DNA of 64,000 nucleotides from Nesterenkonia sp. E16_10 (GCF_017347085.1 NZ_JADPSA010000029.1:1-64000); one strand, 5' to 3'. Shown: positions 18,948 to 30,478, numbered from the stretch's first letter. Notes: a model not told the origin generated them from the sequence alone. Program-made: numbers and translations.

Positions 18948-20107
18948 GTCACCAGGCCGAGACCGAGGCTTCCGCCCCCGCCGCGGAGCCCACGATCATC
19001 ACCGTCGGGGAGGGCGCGGGCACCGGAGGTCAAGAGCTGGGCTACGACGTCGTCATCGGCAACGGGCTGCTCTCCCGGCTGCCCGGACTCGTCGGCGCGC
19101 AGGCAGAACGGGTGCTGGTGATCCATCCCCGGGCGCTGCGCGCCACCGGCGACGTGGTCCGGGAGGACCTCGAGAAGGCCGGGTATCAGGCACTGGTCGC
19201 TGAGATCCCGGACGCCGAGGAGGGCAAGCACATCCAGGTCGCCGCGTTCTGCTGGCAGGTCCTGGGGCAGAACGACTTCACCCGCTCCGACGCGATCGTC
19301 GCCGTGGGCGGGGGAGCGGTGACCGATGCCGCGGGCTTCGTGGCCGCGACCTGGCTGCGCGGGATCCGCGTGGTCCACATGCCCACCACGCTGCTGGGCA
19401 TGGTCGACGCCGCCGTGGGCGGCAAGACCGGGATCAACACCTCCGAGGGCAAGAACCTGGTCGGCTCGTTCCACCAGCCCGCCGGGGTGCTCGCCGATCT
19501 GGACACGCTGCTGACCCTGCCGCGCAACGAGCTGGTCGCCGGCCTCGCCGAGGTGGTCAAATGCGGATTCATCGCCGACGAGCGGATCCTGGACATCATC
19601 GAAGCCGCACCGGAGCAGGCGCAGAACCCGCACTCCTGGCAGATCCGCGAGCTCATCGAGCGCGCCGTCGCGGTCAAGGCTCAGGTGGTGGGGCAGGACA
19701 TGCTCGAATCAGGTGTCCGGGAGTCGCTGAACTACGGCCACACGCTGGGCCACGCCATCGAACTCGCCGAGCGCTATCAGTGGCGCCACGGCGCGGCCAT
19801 CTCGGTGGGCATGATCTTCGCCGCCGAGCTCGGGCGCAGCCTGGGCCGGCTCGACGACGCCACCGCTGACCGCCACCACGCCGTGCTGACCCTGCTCGGA
19901 CTGCCCACCACCTACCGCGATGACCGCTGGAGCCAGCTGCTCGAAGGCATCCGTCGGGACAAGAAGAACCGTGGCGACCAGCTGCGATTCGTGCTGCTCA
20001 ACGGACAGGGACAGCCGGCCACCGTGGAGATCCCGGACGCCTCGATCCTCTTCGCGACCTACCAGGAGATCGCCCAGCCGGAGACGGGCACCATGATGTC
20101 GCTCTGA
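18944..20107 (+). CDS. aroB: 3-dehydroquinate synthase
   Basis: Converts DAHP to 3-dehydroquinate, the second shikimate step, with NAD and a divalent metal. NAD-binding [11 protein letters not shown], substrate-loop VGGKTGIN and the metal-binding [11 protein letters not shown] are intact. The family domain starts near residue 25; the first residues are an Ala/Glu-rich lead. The ATG overlaps the aroK stop (ATGA). With aroE, aroC and aroK it gives four of the seven shikimate enzymes here; aroA, aroQ and aroG/F are not in the window. Confidence 0.96.
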   Translation: MSHQAETEASAPAAEPTIITVGEGAGTGGQELGYDVVIGNGLLSRLPGLVGAQAERVLVIHPRALRATGDVVREDLEKAGYQALVAEIPDAEEGKHIQVAAFCWQVLGQNDFTRSDAIVAVGGGAVTDAAGFVAATWLRGIRVVHMPTTLLGMVDAAVGGKTGINTSEGKNLVGSFHQPAGVLADLDTLLTLPRNELVAGLAEVVKCGFIADERILDIIEAAPEQAQNPHSWQIRELIERAVAVKAQVVGQDMLESGVRESLNYGHTLGHAIELAERYQWRHGAAISVGMIFAAELGRSLGRLDDATADRHHAVLTLLGLPTTYRDDRWSQLLEGIRRDKKNRGDQLRFVLLNGQGQPATVEIPDASILFATYQEIAQPETGTMMSL

Positions 20108-20217
20108 GCTCGGCGCGCGAGCCTGTAGAATCGACTGGCGCCGCGTGGAGCAGCCATGGCGTCCAGCCGCGGCTGTGCATCGAACTCCATGCCCTCACGA
20201 CCCAGGAAAGGCAGATT
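20108..20217 (+). promoter_or_regulatory. efp promoter and leader
   Basis: TAGAAT at 20126-20131 is the best -10 box, giving a leader of about 80 nt. AGGAAAGG shortly before the GTG at 20218 is the ribosome site. No clear -35 is seen and no terminator after aroB, so readthrough is possible. Confidence 0.5.
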
Positions 20218-20781
20218 GTGGCCAGCTCGAACGACATCAAGAACGGCTCCGTCCTCAAGATGGAGGGGCAGCTGTGGAACACGCTCGAGTTCCAGCACGT
20301 CAAGCCGGGCAAGGGCGGCGCGTTCGTGCGCACCAAGCTGAAGAACATCCGCACCGGCAAGGCCGTGGACAAGACGTTCAACGCCGGCGCCAAGGTGGAG
20401 TTCGCCACGGTCGACCGCTCCAACTACCAGTACCTCTACCAGGATGGTGAGGACTTCGTCTTCATGGACCTGCGCGACTACGACCAGATCACCGTGCCCG
20501 CCACCGTGGTCGGCGACGCCGCGAACTTCCTGCTGGAGTCCCACGAGGTCACCATCGCCCTGCACGACGGCACCCCGCTCTACCTCGACCTGCCGCCCTC
20601 GGTGGTCCTGGAGATCACCTACACCGAGCCGGGCCTGCAGGGTGACCGCTCCAACGCCGGGACCAAGTCCGCCACCCTGGAGACCGGACACGAGATCCAG
20701 GTCCCGCTGTTCGTGGACCAGGGCACCCGCGTGAAGGTCGACACCCGCACCTCCGCCTACCTCGGCCGAGTCACGGACTGA
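20218..20781 (+). CDS. efp: Elongation factor P
   Basis: Helps ribosomes through proline stretches. The 187-residue protein has the three beta-barrel domains of EF-P. The tip loop [10 protein letters not shown] keeps a lysine (K32) at the usual modification position; no modification enzyme gene is nearby, so the state of this lysine cannot be told. The C-terminus [15 protein letters not shown] is the family signature. The start is GTG. nusB follows eight bases after the stop. Confidence 0.96.
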   Translation: MASSNDIKNGSVLKMEGQLWNTLEFQHVKPGKGGAFVRTKLKNIRTGKAVDKTFNAGAKVEFATVDRSNYQYLYQDGEDFVFMDLRDYDQITVPATVVGDAANFLLESHEVTIALHDGTPLYLDLPPSVVLEITYTEPGLQGDRSNAGTKSATLETGHEIQVPLFVDQGTRVKVDTRTSAYLGRVTD

Positions 20782-20789
20782 TCCCGCCA

Positions 20790-21215
20790 GTGGCAAAGCG
20801 AAGCAAAGCCCGCCGTCGGGCCCTCGAGATCCTCTTTGAGGCCGAACAGCGAGACATGGACCCCTTCGAGGTCCTGAGGGTCCGCCGCGAGCGCGCGGAC
20901 CTGATCGTGAACGAATACGTCCTCGAGCTCATCGACGGGGTGAAGTCCGAGCAGGAGCACATCGACGAGATCCTCGCCACCTACGCGCGCGGCTGGACCC
21001 TGGAGCGGATGCCGCGGGTGGACCTGATGGCGCTTCGGATCGGGGCCTGGGAGCTGCTGTGCAACACCGAGATCCCCGACAACGTGGCGGTCTCCGAGGC
21101 CGTCTCACTGGTCAAGGAGCTCTCCACCGACGACTCGCCCAGCTTCGTCAACGGCCTGCTCGGACGGATCCAGGTGCTCAAGCCCACGCTGGTCGAGGTC
21201 GATGACGTAGAGTGA
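20790..21215 (+). CDS. nusB: Transcription antitermination factor NusB
   Basis: Binds boxA RNA with NusE and suppresses termination in rRNA operons. The 141-residue helical protein shows the NusB core: KARRRALEILFEAEQR at the start and the conserved VAVSEAVSLVKELSTDDSP with FVNGLLG near the end. It starts with GTG eight bases after efp and shares its transcript, as in many actinomycetes. A perfect hairpin follows the stop codon. Confidence 0.95.
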   Translation: MAKRSKARRRALEILFEAEQRDMDPFEVLRVRRERADLIVNEYVLELIDGVKSEQEHIDEILATYARGWTLERMPRVDLMALRIGAWELLCNTEIPDNVAVSEAVSLVKELSTDDSPSFVNGLLGRIQVLKPTLVEVDDVE

Positions 21216-21218
21216 ACC

Positions 21219-21239
21219 CGGCGCGTGCATCACGCGCCG
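21219..21239 (+). terminator. Hairpin terminator after nusB
   Basis: Perfect 9-bp arms CGGCGCGTG (21219-21227) and CACGCGCCG (21231-21239) with a 3-nt loop, starting four bases after the nusB stop. A second imperfect GC-rich hairpin lies at 21252-21275. Confidence 0.75.
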
Positions 21240-21295
21240 AGCAGGACAGCAGCTGCGCCGCGATGCGGCGGCAGCCGCCCAGAACTGAAGATCCA

Positions 21296-21341
21296 GACTT
21301 CCTTTAAACATCGTCCAGTGAGGCGAGGAAGGAGTCATACG
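21296..21341 (+). promoter_or_regulatory. PyrR-binding RNA element covering the pyrR ribosome site
   Basis: The leader carries TCCAGTGAGGC at 21314-21324, which matches the conserved loop of PyrR binding sites in pyr mRNA. It is framed by a stem in which GACT-CCTT (21296-21304, one bulged base) pairs with AAGGAGTC (21329-21336); CTTCCT (21298-21303) can instead pair with AGGAAG (21326-21331). The Shine-Dalgarno AGGAAGGAG (21326-21334), seven bases before the GTG, is inside the 3' arm. PyrR with UMP bound should therefore hold the site closed and repress translation, as described for Mycobacterium smegmatis. Confidence 0.82.
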
Positions 21342-21938
21342 GTGACCCGATCACCCGAGACCTCTCATGTGATGTCCGCCTCCGACATGGACCGGGCGCT
21401 CACGCGCATAGCCCACGAGATCGTCGAATCCCACCGCGGGGTCGAAGGTCTGCTGCTGCTGGGCATCCCGCGCCGCGGAACCATCCTGGCCCGCCGACTG
21501 GGCGAGCGGCTCGCCCGGATCGACCCCGGCTTCGATCCCAGCCAGGCCATCGGCTCCCTGGACATCACGCTCTACCGCGACGACCTGCGCGCCCATGGCG
21601 CCCGCACCCCGGAACCCACCAGGATCCCCGGCGCCGGCATCGACGGTGCCACCGTGGTCCTGGTCGATGACGTGCTCTACTCCGGGCGCACCGTGCGCGC
21701 GGCCCTGGACGCCCTTCAGGCGCTGGGCCGTCCCGCGGTGGTCCGGCTCGCCGTGCTGGTGGACCGCGGCCACCGCGAACTGCCCATCCGTTCCGATCAC
21801 GTCGGGAAGAACCTGCCCACCTCCCGGGACGAGCGCGTCTCGGTGCTGCTCGACGAGATCGACGGCGTGGCCCGCAGCCAGGAGGCCGTGGTCATCCAGC
21901 GCCGCGGCGGCAAGCAGTCCCAGGCGGGTGAGCGCTGA
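21342..21938 (+). CDS. pyrR: Bifunctional pyr operon regulator / uracil phosphoribosyltransferase
   Basis: UMP-responsive RNA-binding regulator that also has uracil phosphoribosyltransferase activity. The PRPP-binding loop is [14 protein letters not shown] at residues 105-118. The GTG at 21342 is chosen because AGGAAGGAG lies seven bases upstream and the family domain starts at about residue 11; the frame is open further upstream but has no ribosome site there. The product is 198 residues. It is the first gene of the pyrimidine operon, its stop shares one base with the pyrB ATG, and its own leader carries the binding element. Confidence 0.95.
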   Translation: MTRSPETSHVMSASDMDRALTRIAHEIVESHRGVEGLLLLGIPRRGTILARRLGERLARIDPGFDPSQAIGSLDITLYRDDLRAHGARTPEPTRIPGAGIDGATVVLVDDVLYSGRTVRAALDALQALGRPAVVRLAVLVDRGHRELPIRSDHVGKNLPTSRDERVSVLLDEIDGVARSQEAVVIQRRGGKQSQAGER

Positions 21939-22933
21939 TGCGGCACCTGCTCTCCACCGCCGATCTCAGCCATACCCAGGCGCTGAGCATCCTCGACACC
22001 GCCGAGGAGATGGCCGCGGTCTCCACCCGCGAGGTCAAGAAGCTGCCCACGCTGCGCGGACGCACCGTGGTGAACCTCTTCTTCGAGGACTCCACCCGCA
22101 CCCGGATCTCCTTCGAGGCCGCCGCCAAGCGGCTCTCCGCCGATGTGATGAACTTCTCCGCCAAGGGCTCCTCGGTCTCGAAGGGCGAGTCGCTGAAGGA
22201 CACCGTGCAGACCCTGGAGGCCATCGGCGCCGACGCGATCGTGATGCGGCACTGGGCCTCCGGGGCCGCGGCGCAGCTCGCCGGCTCGGGCTGGACCGAC
22301 TGCGCGGTGATCAACGCCGGCGACGGCACCCATGAACACCCCACCCAGGCGCTGCTCGACGCGCTGACCCTGCGCCGCGGCTGGTCCGCCGCTCACGGAG
22401 CAGACCCACGCGGCACCGACCTGACCGGGATGCGGGTGCTGATCGTCGGCGACATCCTGCACTCCCGGGTGGCGCGGTCGAACATCTGGCTGCTGCGCAC
22501 GCTCGGCGCCGACGTCGGCCTGGTCGCCCCGGCCACGCTGCTGCCGGTGGGCGTGGAGAAATGGCCGGTGAGCGTGTACTACAGCCTCGATGAGGCGCTG
22601 GGCTCCGGCCCGGAGGCCGGCCCCGATGCGATCATGATGCTCCGGGTCCAGGCCGAGCGGATGGGCGGAGCCTACTTCCCGACCGCCGCCGAATACACCC
22701 GCCGCTGGGGCCTGACCGACGAGCGGCTGGCCCGGCTGGCCGCCCACCGCGGCGCCGCCGGGCAGCGACCGATGATCCTGCACCCAGGCCCGATGAACCG
22801 CGGAGTCGAGATCTCCGCCGCCGCCGCAGACTCCCCGATGAACCAGGTCCTGGATCAGGTCTCCCACGGGGTCTCCGTCCGTATGGCCGTGCTGCACCTG
22901 CTGCTGAGCAGCTCAGAGAGGAACACCGCATGA
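21938..22933 (+). CDS. pyrB: Aspartate carbamoyltransferase, catalytic subunit
   Basis: Joins carbamoyl phosphate and aspartate in the committed pyrimidine step. The carbamoyl-phosphate loop STRTR is at residues 52-56 in [12 protein letters not shown], and the aspartate-domain [10 protein letters not shown] is near the C-terminus. No pyrI regulatory subunit is present; control is presumably through PyrR. The length, 331 residues, is normal. It overlaps pyrR by one base and pyrC by four. Confidence 0.97.
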   Translation: MRHLLSTADLSHTQALSILDTAEEMAAVSTREVKKLPTLRGRTVVNLFFEDSTRTRISFEAAAKRLSADVMNFSAKGSSVSKGESLKDTVQTLEAIGADAIVMRHWASGAAAQLAGSGWTDCAVINAGDGTHEHPTQALLDALTLRRGWSAAHGADPRGTDLTGMRVLIVGDILHSRVARSNIWLLRTLGADVGLVAPATLLPVGVEKWPVSVYYSLDEALGSGPEAGPDAIMMLRVQAERMGGAYFPTAAEYTRRWGLTDERLARLAAHRGAAGQRPMILHPGPMNRGVEISAAAADSPMNQVLDQVSHGVSVRMAVLHLLLSSSERNTA

Positions 22934-24315
22934 GTGACACCCCCACCGCCGCGACCCTGATCCTGGGCGCCCGGCCCTATGGGGAGGCGCCGCTCGACGT
23001 GCTCATCAGAGACGGCCGGATCGCCGCCCTCGGAGAAGCGGCCCGAGCCCAGGCCGAGCAGCTGAAGGCCGAGCAGCCGGAGCAGGTCAGCACCGTCGAG
23101 GCGGAAGGCCTGATCATGCTCCCGGGCATGGTGGATCTGCACACCCACCTGCGTGAACCCGGCCGTGAAGACGCCGAGACCGTAGAGACCGGCAGCCGAG
23201 CCGCCGCCAGGGGCGGATTCACCGCGGTCCACGCGATGGCGAACTCCTCCCCGGTGGCCGACTCCGCCGGCGTCGTGGAACAGGTGCACCGGCTGGGTCG
23301 GGCCTCTGGCTGGACCGAGGTCTACCCGGTCGGCGCTGTCACCGTCGGTCTCGCCGGGGAGCGGCTCGCCGAGCTCGGCGCCATGGCCGAGTCCTCCGCG
23401 CAGGTCCGGATGTTCTCCGACGACGGCATGTGCGTGCACAACCCGGTGCTGATGCGCCGAGCCCTGGAGTACGTGAAGACCGTGGACGGGTTCATCGCCC
23501 AGCACGCCCAGGAGCCGCTGCTCACCGAGGGTGCCCAGATGAACGAGGGCGACGTTTCCGCGATCCTGGGCCTGCCCGGCTGGCCGGCGGTGGCCGAGGA
23601 GTCGATCATCGCCCGCGACGTGCTGCTGGCCCAGCATGTGGGCTCGAGGCTGCACATCTGCCACGTCTCCACCGCCGGTTCGGTGGAGATCATCCGCTGG
23701 GCCAAGGAGCGCGGCATCGACGTCACCGCCGAGGTGACCCCGCACCACCTGCTGCTCACCGACGAGCTGGTCCGCGGCTATGACCCGGTGTACAAGGTCA
23801 ACCCGCCGCTGCGCACCGGCGCCGACGTCGAGGCGCTGCGGGCCGGACTGGCCGACGGCACCATCGACATCATCGGCACCGACCACGCCCCGCACCCCAC
23901 CCAGGCCAAGGAATGCGAATGGTCCGCCGCGGCCATGGGCATGACCGGGCTGGAGACCGCGCTGCCGGTGGTCATCAAGACCATGATCAACACCGGACTC
24001 ATGGACTGGCGACGTTTCGCGGAGGTCACCTCGATCGCCCCGGCGCGGATCTACCGCCACGCGCATCAGGGCCGGCCGCTGGAGCTGGGGGAGCCCGCCA
24101 ACCTGATCCTGGTCGACGCCGAGGCCACGCAGACCGTGGACCCCGACGGCCACGCCAGCAAGGGCCGAAACTCGCCCTTCCGCGGCATGGAGCTGCCCGG
24201 CGCGGTGCGCGCGACCTTCCTGCACGGACACCCGGTGGTGCTCGACGGCGAGCTCAACACCCCGCTGGCCGAGGCCGCTGCGGGCGCCGCCGGATCCTCA
24301 CAGGTGAGGCCATGA
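22930..24315 (+). CDS. pyrC: Dihydroorotase
   Basis: Cyclises carbamoyl aspartate to dihydroorotate. It is a zinc amidohydrolase of the long type (461 residues). Metal histidines H71 and H73 are in [13 protein letters not shown], further ligands are in [10 protein letters not shown], and the catalytic Asp is in GTDHAPH. It overlaps pyrB and the next gene by four bases each, so translation is coupled along the operon. Confidence 0.96.
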   Translation: MSDTPTAATLILGARPYGEAPLDVLIRDGRIAALGEAARAQAEQLKAEQPEQVSTVEAEGLIMLPGMVDLHTHLREPGREDAETVETGSRAAARGGFTAVHAMANSSPVADSAGVVEQVHRLGRASGWTEVYPVGAVTVGLAGERLAELGAMAESSAQVRMFSDDGMCVHNPVLMRRALEYVKTVDGFIAQHAQEPLLTEGAQMNEGDVSAILGLPGWPAVAEESIIARDVLLAQHVGSRLHICHVSTAGSVEIIRWAKERGIDVTAEVTPHHLLLTDELVRGYDPVYKVNPPLRTGADVEALRAGLADGTIDIIGTDHAPHPTQAKECEWSAAAMGMTGLETALPVVIKTMINTGLMDWRRFAEVTSIAPARIYRHAHQGRPLELGEPANLILVDAEATQTVDPDGHASKGRNSPFRGMELPGAVRATFLHGHPVVLDGELNTPLAEAAAGAAGSSQVRP

Positions 24316-24896
24316 CGCTCACGCCTGCCACGCTGGGACTTCCCGCGACCCTGGGCACCACCGCCGCGGACATGACCGGTACCTACCTGAACTACCTGTG
24401 GATCGCCCTGGGCATCATCGCGGTGCTGCTGGGCCTGCTCTGGCTCGGCTGGCGCGGGCGCAAACGCCGCCAGGGCGGACTGCCGGCGCCCGATGAGGTC
24501 CCCGCCACGCTCATCGAGGCACAGCCGCGCGCAGCGGCCGAGGGCATGGTCATCGGCACCGTGAAGGCCGGGGACTACCTGGACCGGATCGCCGTCCACG
24601 GACTCGGCGTGCGCACCAACGGACGCCTCGAGGTCCACGACCAGGGCGTCGCCGTCTTCCGCTCGGGAGCCCCGAACTACCTGATCTCCGCGGCCGCGCT
24701 GGAGCATGTGCGCACCGACCGGGGAGTGGTGGGCAAGTTCGTCGAACGCGACGGGGCCATCATCATCGGCTGGCGACTCGGCGAGGAATCCGTGGAGACC
24801 GCCTTCCGCGCCCGGCATGCAGAAGCCCACCAAGAGCTCCTCGACGAGCTCACATCCGTCATCCGTCCCTCCGACGAGGAGTCAGAACCTTCATGA
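24312..24896 (+). CDS. PH-like domain membrane protein of the pyrimidine operon
   Basis: A 194-residue protein with an N-terminal outside segment of about 26 residues, one membrane helix at 27-47, a basic RGRKRR stop-transfer and a cytoplasmic domain that looks like a bacterial pleckstrin-homology-like fold. There are no catalytic motifs. A gene of this type lies between pyrC and carA in many actinomycetes, including Mycobacterium, but its role is unknown. Four-base overlaps with pyrC and carA show it is a true member of the operon. It might anchor or regulate the carbamoyl-phosphate enzymes at the membrane; this is inference only. Confidence 0.75.
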   Translation: MTLTPATLGLPATLGTTAADMTGTYLNYLWIALGIIAVLLGLLWLGWRGRKRRQGGLPAPDEVPATLIEAQPRAAAEGMVIGTVKAGDYLDRIAVHGLGVRTNGRLEVHDQGVAVFRSGAPNYLISAAALEHVRTDRGVVGKFVERDGAIIIGWRLGEESVETAFRARHAEAHQELLDELTSVIRPSDEESEPS

Positions 24897-26200
24897 CAGC
24901 ACAACCCTCCGCCACCCAGGCTCAGTCACCGGCCGCCACTGAGGCCGCCACCGATGCCGCCACGCAGGCACCCCTCCAGGCCGCCGCCCCCGCGCTGCTG
25001 GTCCTCGAGGACGGCACCGTGCACCGCGGCGCCGCCTACGGCACCCAGGGCGCCCGCCTGGGCGAGGCGGTCTTCGCCACCGGGATGACCGGCTACCAGG
25101 AGACGCTCACCGACCCGTCCTACGCCCGCCAGATCGTGGTGCAGACCGCCCCACACATCGGCAACACCGGCATCAACGATGAGGACGCCGAGTCCCGCAA
25201 GATCTGGGTCGCCGGCTATGTGGTGCGCGACGCCGCCCGCCGGCCCTCCAACTGGCGCTCCCGGCGGACCCTGCACGAGGAGCTCAACGCCCAGGAGATC
25301 ATCGGCATCAAGGACGTCGACACCCGGGCGATCACCCGACACCTGCGCAGCGCCGGATCGATGAAGGCCGGGATCTTCTCCGGGGACCAGTCGGCCCGCC
25401 CCATCGCCGAGCTGATCGCCGAGGTCAAGGCCCAGCCCTCGATGGCCGGAGCCCGGCTGGCCGAAGAGGTCTCCACCGACACGGCCTACACCGTCGAGCC
25501 CAGCGACCACGGCTGGGGCGCGGAGATCGTCGCCACCGTGGCCGCCATCGACCTCGGCATCAAGACCATGACCCCGGTGCGGATGGCCGAACGCGGACTG
25601 CGCGTGCATGTGCTCCCGGCCACGACCAGCTTCGCCGAGATCGAGGCGCTGAACCCGGACGGGGTCTTCCTATCCAACGGTCCCGGGGACCCGGCCACCG
25701 CCGCGAACCAGATCGGGCTGCTGCGCGAAGTGCTCGATGCCAGGACCCCGTTCTTCGGGATCTGCTTCGGCAACCAGATCCTGGGCCGCGCGCTGGGCTT
25801 CGGCACCTATAAGCTGCCCTTCGGTCACCGCGGGATCAACCAGCCGGTGATGGATCACGCCACCGGCAAGGTGGAGATCACCTCGCAGAACCACGGATTC
25901 GCCGTGGACGCCCCGGTGGGCGAGGTGCTCACCGCCCCGCAGGACCGCTTCGGGCGGGTCGAGGTGAGCCACTCCAGCCTCAACGACGGTGTGGTGGAGG
26001 GCCTGCGCTGCCTGGACATCCCCGCCTTCAGCGTCCAGTACCACCCCGAGGCTGCGGCCGGACCGCATGATTCGGCCTACCTCTTCGACCGCTTCGTCGA
26101 GCTGATGACCGACGCGCGCACCAAGACCGGGGCCGACACCGTGAGCGCCGCCACCACTACCGACACTGAGACCCGTGGAGGGAACCCACTCAATGCCTAA
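24893..26200 (+). CDS. carA: Carbamoyl-phosphate synthase small (glutaminase) subunit
   Basis: Releases ammonia from glutamine and channels it to CarB. The class I amidotransferase triad is visible: nucleophile C291 in [12 protein letters not shown]384 and E386 in QYHPEAA. The N-terminal ~30 residues are an Ala/Thr/Gln-rich lead not found in short homologues. It has 435 residues. The ATG overlaps the upstream gene by four bases, and the 3' end overlaps carB by eight. Confidence 0.97.
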   Translation: MTAQPSATQAQSPAATEAATDAATQAPLQAAAPALLVLEDGTVHRGAAYGTQGARLGEAVFATGMTGYQETLTDPSYARQIVVQTAPHIGNTGINDEDAESRKIWVAGYVVRDAARRPSNWRSRRTLHEELNAQEIIGIKDVDTRAITRHLRSAGSMKAGIFSGDQSARPIAELIAEVKAQPSMAGARLAEEVSTDTAYTVEPSDHGWGAEIVATVAAIDLGIKTMTPVRMAERGLRVHVLPATTSFAEIEALNPDGVFLSNGPGDPATAANQIGLLREVLDARTPFFGICFGNQILGRALGFGTYKLPFGHRGINQPVMDHATGKVEITSQNHGFAVDAPVGEVLTAPQDRFGRVEVSHSSLNDGVVEGLRCLDIPAFSVQYHPEAAAGPHDSAYLFDRFVELMTDARTKTGADTVSAATTTDTETRGGNPLNA

Positions 26201-29200
26201 GCGTCAAGACCTCAAGTCCGTCATGGTCATCGGCTCCGGCCCGATCGTGATCGGACAGGCCGCCGAGTTCGACTACTCCGGCACCCAGGCCCTGCGAGTG
26301 CTCAAGGAGGAGGGCCTGCGGGTCATCCTGGTCAACTCCAACCCGGCCACCATCATGACCGACCCCGAGTTCGCCGACGCCACCTACGTGGAGCCGATCA
26401 GCCCCGAGGTGGTCGCGAAGATCATCGAGAAGGAGCGTCCCGACGCCCTGCTGCCCACCCTCGGTGGGCAGACCGCGCTGAACACCGCGATCGCACTGGA
26501 CAAGGACGGTGTGCTGGAGAAGTTCGGGGTCGAGCTGATCGGCGCGAACATCGCCGCCATCGAGCTCGGCGAGGACCGGCAGAAGTTCAAGGGCGTGGTG
26601 GAGCGCTCCGGCGCGGAATCCGCGAAGTCGCTGATCGTGCACTCCATGGAGGAGGCGCTGGCCGCCGCCGAGGAGCTGGGCTACCCGATGGTGGTGCGCC
26701 CCTCCTTCACCATGGGCGGGCTCGGCTCCGGCATGGCCTACGACGAGACCGACCTGCACCGGATCGCCGGCGCCGGGCTGCAGTACTCACCGACCACCGA
26801 GGTGCTCCTGGAGGAGTCCATCCTCGGCTGGAAGGAGTACGAGCTGGAGATGATGCGCGACTCCAAGGACAACGTGGTCGTGGTCTGCTCCATCGAGAAC
26901 TTCGACCCGGTGGGCGTGCACACCGGGGACTCGATCACCGTGGCTCCGGCCATGACGCTCACCGACCGCGAGTACCAGCGGCTGCGTGACATCTCGATCA
27001 ACGTGATCCGTGAGGTCGGGGTCGCCACCGGTGGCTGCAACATCCAGTTCGCCATCGAGCCCGGAACCGGCCGCGTCGTCGTCATCGAGATGAACCCGCG
27101 GGTCTCGCGCTCCTCGGCGCTGGCCTCGAAGGCCACCGGGTTCGCGATCGCGAAGATCGCAACCAAGCTCGCCCTGGGCTACACCCTGGATGAGATCCCC
27201 AACGACATCACGCAGAAGACCCCGGCCAGCTTCGAGCCGGTGCTGGACTACGTGGTGGTGAAGGTCCCGCGCTTCGCCTTCGAGAAGTTCCCCGCCGCGG
27301 ACCCCACGCTGACCACCACCATGAAATCGGTGGGCGAGGCGATGGCCTTCGGGCGCAACTTCACCGAGGCCATGCAGAAGGCGCTGCGCTCCCTGGAACA
27401 GCGCGGCAGCGAGTTCGACTTCACTCTGGCCGATCCCGAGGAGCTCGAGCAGCTGCTGGAGAAGATGGCGACGGCGACCACCGAGCGGCTGCACCAGGTG
27501 CAGCGGGCGCTGCTCTCCGGCGCCTCGATCGAGACGGTCTATGAGATCACCGGGATCGACCCCTGGTACCTGGACCAGCTGCAGCTGATCAACGAGACCG
27601 CGACGGCGGTGGCCTCGGCCCCCGAGCTCGACGTCGAGGCGCTGCGCCTGGCCAAGCGGCACGGCTTCTCGGATGAGCAGATCGGCGCGCTGCGGCATAT
27701 GGACGCCGCGGTGGTCCGCGGGGTCCGGCATGCGCTGGGGATCCGCCCGGTCTACAAGACCGTGGACACCTGCGCCGCCGAATTCGAGGCCTTCACCCCG
27801 TACCACTACTCCTCCTATGACCTCGAGGACGAGATCGTGCACCACGATCAGCCCTCGGTGATCATCCTGGGCTCCGGACCCAACCGGATCGGGCAGGGCA
27901 TCGAGTTCGACTACTCCTGCGTCCACGCCACCATGGCGCTGCGCGAGGCCGGCTACGAGACCGTGATGGTCAACTGCAACCCGGAGACCGTCTCCACCGA
28001 CTACGACGTCTCCACCCGGCTGTACTTCGAGCCGCTGACCCTGGAGGACGTGCTGGAGGTCATCGCGGCCGAGGAGCGCACCGGGGGCGTGGCCGGGGTC
28101 TTCGTCCAGCTCGGCGGGCAGACTCCGCTGAAGCTCGCCCAGCAGCTCGCCGACGCCGGGGTCACCATCCTGGGCACCTCCCCGGAGGCCATCGACCTCG
28201 CCGAGGACCGCGGCGCGTTCGACCAGGTGCTCCAGCGCGGCGGACTGATCGCGCCGAAGAACGGCACCGCGGTGAGCTTCGAGGACGCCAAAAAGGTGGC
28301 CGACAGCATCGGCTACCCGGTCCTGGTCCGGCCCAGCTACGTGCTCGGCGGACGCGGCATGGAGATCGTCTACGACGAGCCCGGCCTGGAGCGTTACATC
28401 GCCAACGCCACCGAGGTCACCCCGGAGCACCCGGTGCTGGTGGACCGGTTCCTGGAAGACGCCATCGAGGTCGACGTCGACGCGCTCTACGACGGCGAGC
28501 AGCTCTACGTGGGTGGCATCATGGAACACATCGAGGAGGCCGGGATCCACTCCGGCGACTCCGCCTGCGTGCTGCCCCCGATCACGCTGGGCCCCGACGT
28601 GCTGGAACGGGTCCGGGTCGCCACCCGGGTGATCGCGGAGGGCGTGGGGGTCAAGGGCCTGATCAACATCCAGTTCGCCCTGGCCTCCGACATCCTCTAC
28701 GTGATCGAGGCCAACCCGCGGGCCTCGCGCACCGTGCCGTTCGTCTCCAAGGCCACCGGGGTCCAGATGGCCAAGGCCGCCGCGCACATCGGCACCGGGG
28801 TCAGCATCGCGGCGCTGCGAGCCGGCTCCGGAGACCCGCTCTCCGGACTGCTCCCGGCCACCGGGGACGGCTCCGAGCTGCCCCCGGGCGCCCCGGTCTC
28901 GGTGAAGGAGGCGGTGCTGCCCTTCGCCCGCTTCCGCACCCCCGAGGGTCGCGTGGTCGACTCGCTGCTCGGCCCGGAGATGCGCTCCACCGGAGAGGTG
29001 ATGGGCATCGACAAGCACTTCGACACCGCCTTCGCCAAGGCGCAGCAGGCGGCGAACAACCCGCTGCCCACCTCGGGCAAGGTCTTCGTCTCGGTGGCCA
29101 ACCGGGACAAGCGCGCGATCATCATGCCGGTCAAGCGGCTGGCCGACCTGGGCTTCTCCATCGTCTCCACCGGCGGCACCGCCGATGTGCTGCGCCGCAA

Positions 29201-29606
29201 CGGGGTCGAGACCACCACGGTGGCGAAGATCGCCGACGCCGAGACCCAGGGCGGCACCATCCTGGAACGGGTGGAGAGCGGTGAGATCGCGCTGATCATC
29301 AACACCCCCTCGGGTGGTGATGCGCGCAGCGACGGCTACGAGATCCGCGCCGCCGCGACCTCGGTGGGCACCCCGGTGATCACCACCGTGGCCGAGTTCG
29401 GTGCGGCCGTGCAGGCCATCGAGGCGCTGGGCCAGTTCAGCTGGTCGGTGGCCTCGCTGCAGGAGCACGCCGAGCGGCTGAAGCAGGCCGAGGCGCGTCA
29501 TCAGGTGGAACAGCGCCGGCAGGCCGACCTGCGTGAGCAGGCCGACGCATCGAAGCAGGCCGAGCCGGCGAAGCAGGCTGAGCCGGCGGGGCAGGCCGGG
29601 GCATGA
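26193..29606 (+). CDS. carB: Carbamoyl-phosphate synthase large subunit
   Basis: Makes carbamoyl phosphate from bicarbonate, ammonia and two ATP for pyrimidines and arginine. Two homologous ATP-grasp halves are seen: [19 protein letters not shown] at the start and [18 protein letters not shown] in the middle; the C-terminal MGS-like domain has [14 protein letters not shown]. The ATG at 26193 gives the standard N-terminus [10 protein letters not shown]; a GTG 18 bases upstream is in frame but sits in the ribosome site. At 1137 residues it carries an extra C-terminal tail of about 40 Gln/Ala/Glu-rich residues with KQAEPA repeats. It overlaps pyrF by four bases. Confidence 0.97.
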   Translation: MPKRQDLKSVMVIGSGPIVIGQAAEFDYSGTQALRVLKEEGLRVILVNSNPATIMTDPEFADATYVEPISPEVVAKIIEKERPDALLPTLGGQTALNTAIALDKDGVLEKFGVELIGANIAAIELGEDRQKFKGVVERSGAESAKSLIVHSMEEALAAAEELGYPMVVRPSFTMGGLGSGMAYDETDLHRIAGAGLQYSPTTEVLLEESILGWKEYELEMMRDSKDNVVVVCSIENFDPVGVHTGDSITVAPAMTLTDREYQRLRDISINVIREVGVATGGCNIQFAIEPGTGRVVVIEMNPRVSRSSALASKATGFAIAKIATKLALGYTLDEIPNDITQKTPASFEPVLDYVVVKVPRFAFEKFPAADPTLTTTMKSVGEAMAFGRNFTEAMQKALRSLEQRGSEFDFTLADPEELEQLLEKMATATTERLHQVQRALLSGASIETVYEITGIDPWYLDQLQLINETATAVASAPELDVEALRLAKRHGFSDEQIGALRHMDAAVVRGVRHALGIRPVYKTVDTCAAEFEAFTPYHYSSYDLEDEIVHHDQPSVIILGSGPNRIGQGIEFDYSCVHATMALREAGYETVMVNCNPETVSTDYDVSTRLYFEPLTLEDVLEVIAAEERTGGVAGVFVQLGGQTPLKLAQQLADAGVTILGTSPEAIDLAEDRGAFDQVLQRGGLIAPKNGTAVSFEDAKKVADSIGYPVLVRPSYVLGGRGMEIVYDEPGLERYIANATEVTPEHPVLVDRFLEDAIEVDVDALYDGEQLYVGGIMEHIEEAGIHSGDSACVLPPITLGPDVLERVRVATRVIAEGVGVKGLINIQFALASDILYVIEANPRASRTVPFVSKATGVQMAKAAAHIGTGVSIAALRAGSGDPLSGLLPATGDGSELPPGAPVSVKEAVLPFARFRTPEGRVVDSLLGPEMRSTGEVMGIDKHFDTAFAKAQQAANNPLPTSGKVFVSVANRDKRAIIMPVKRLADLGFSIVSTGGTADVLRRNGVETTTVAKIADAETQGGTILERVESGEIALIINTPSGGDARSDGYEIRAAATSVGTPVITTVAEFGAAVQAIEALGQFSWSVASLQEHAERLKQAEARHQVEQRRQADLREQADASKQAEPAKQAEPAGQAGA

Positions 29607-30478
29607 CCTCGCCTCTGCCGGGCCAGTCCGCCGGAGCCTCCTTCGGCGGGCGCCTGGCCGCGGCGATGCGCACACACGGCAGGCTCTGCGTCGGCCTGGA
29701 TCCGCACCCGCAGCTGCTCACCGACTGGGGGCTCACCCAGGACGCCGCCGGACTGGAGGCGTTCTGCGACCGGGTGCTCCAGGCCTGCATCGGCCGGGTC
29801 GGGGTGCTCAAGCCCCAGGTGGCGTTCTTCGAACGCTTCGGGGTCGCCGGCATGCAGGTGCTCAGCACGGTCCAGCACCAGGCCCGTGCCGCCGGTCTGC
29901 TGGTGATCGCCGACGCCAAGCGCGGAGACATCGGGTCCACCATGGCCGGCTACGCCGAGGCCTGGCTGAACCCAGAGGGGGACTTCGGCGCCGACGCGCT
30001 CACCGTGAGCCCCTACCTGGGCTTCGGGTCGCTGCAGCCCGCGATCGAGGCCGCCGCCCGCCACCAGGCCGGACTCTTCGTGCTGGCCCTGACCTCCAAC
30101 CCTGAGGGCCAGCAGGTCCAGCTCGCCCAGGACGCTCGGGGTGTCACCGTGGCCGGCCAGATCGCGGCCGAGGCGGCGGCGGCCTCCACCGCGCTGGCCC
30201 AGGCCGACACTGCGCTGGGCAGCATCGGACTCGTCGTTGGCGCCACGACGGCGGGGCTCGCCGCCCAACATGGAATCGACCTCGCCGCCGGCCGCATGCC
30301 GCTGCTGGCACCGGGCTACGGCGCCCAGGGCGCCGGCGCCGAGGAGCTGCGCGCGGGCTTCGGCGCGTCCTACGCCGAGCAGGTCCTGGTGAACTCCTCG
30401 CGCGGGATCCTGGGTCAGGGTCCGGACCCGGATTCGCTGACCAGGGCCATCGAGCAAGCGAAGGCTGATCTGGGCTGA
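29603..30478 (+). CDS. pyrF: Orotidine 5'-phosphate decarboxylase
   Basis: Last step of UMP synthesis. It is the longer actinobacterial type (291 residues), with the catalytic [10 protein letters not shown] containing the Lys-Asp pair. The start [14 protein letters not shown] is the substrate-binding strand. It overlaps carB by four bases and ends the operon; pyrD and pyrE are not in the window. No clear terminator is seen before the mihF promoter. Confidence 0.95.
   Translation: MTSPLPGQSAGASFGGRLAAAMRTHGRLCVGLDPHPQLLTDWGLTQDAAGLEAFCDRVLQACIGRVGVLKPQVAFFERFGVAGMQVLSTVQHQARAAGLLVIADAKRGDIGSTMAGYAEAWLNPEGDFGADALTVSPYLGFGSLQPAIEAAARHQAGLFVLALTSNPEGQQVQLAQDARGVTVAGQIAAEAAAASTALAQADTALGSIGLVVGATTAGLAAQHGIDLAAGRMPLLAPGYGAQGAGAEELRAGFGASYAEQVLVNSSRGILGQGPDPDSLTRAIEQAKADLG

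Noticed and set aside
26787-29675. Very long open frame on the minus strand opposite carB (over 900 codons)
   Set aside because: It has His/Arg/Gly/Asp-rich composition without domains, and lies antisense to the perfectly conserved CarB. Long antisense frames are expected in high-GC DNA.
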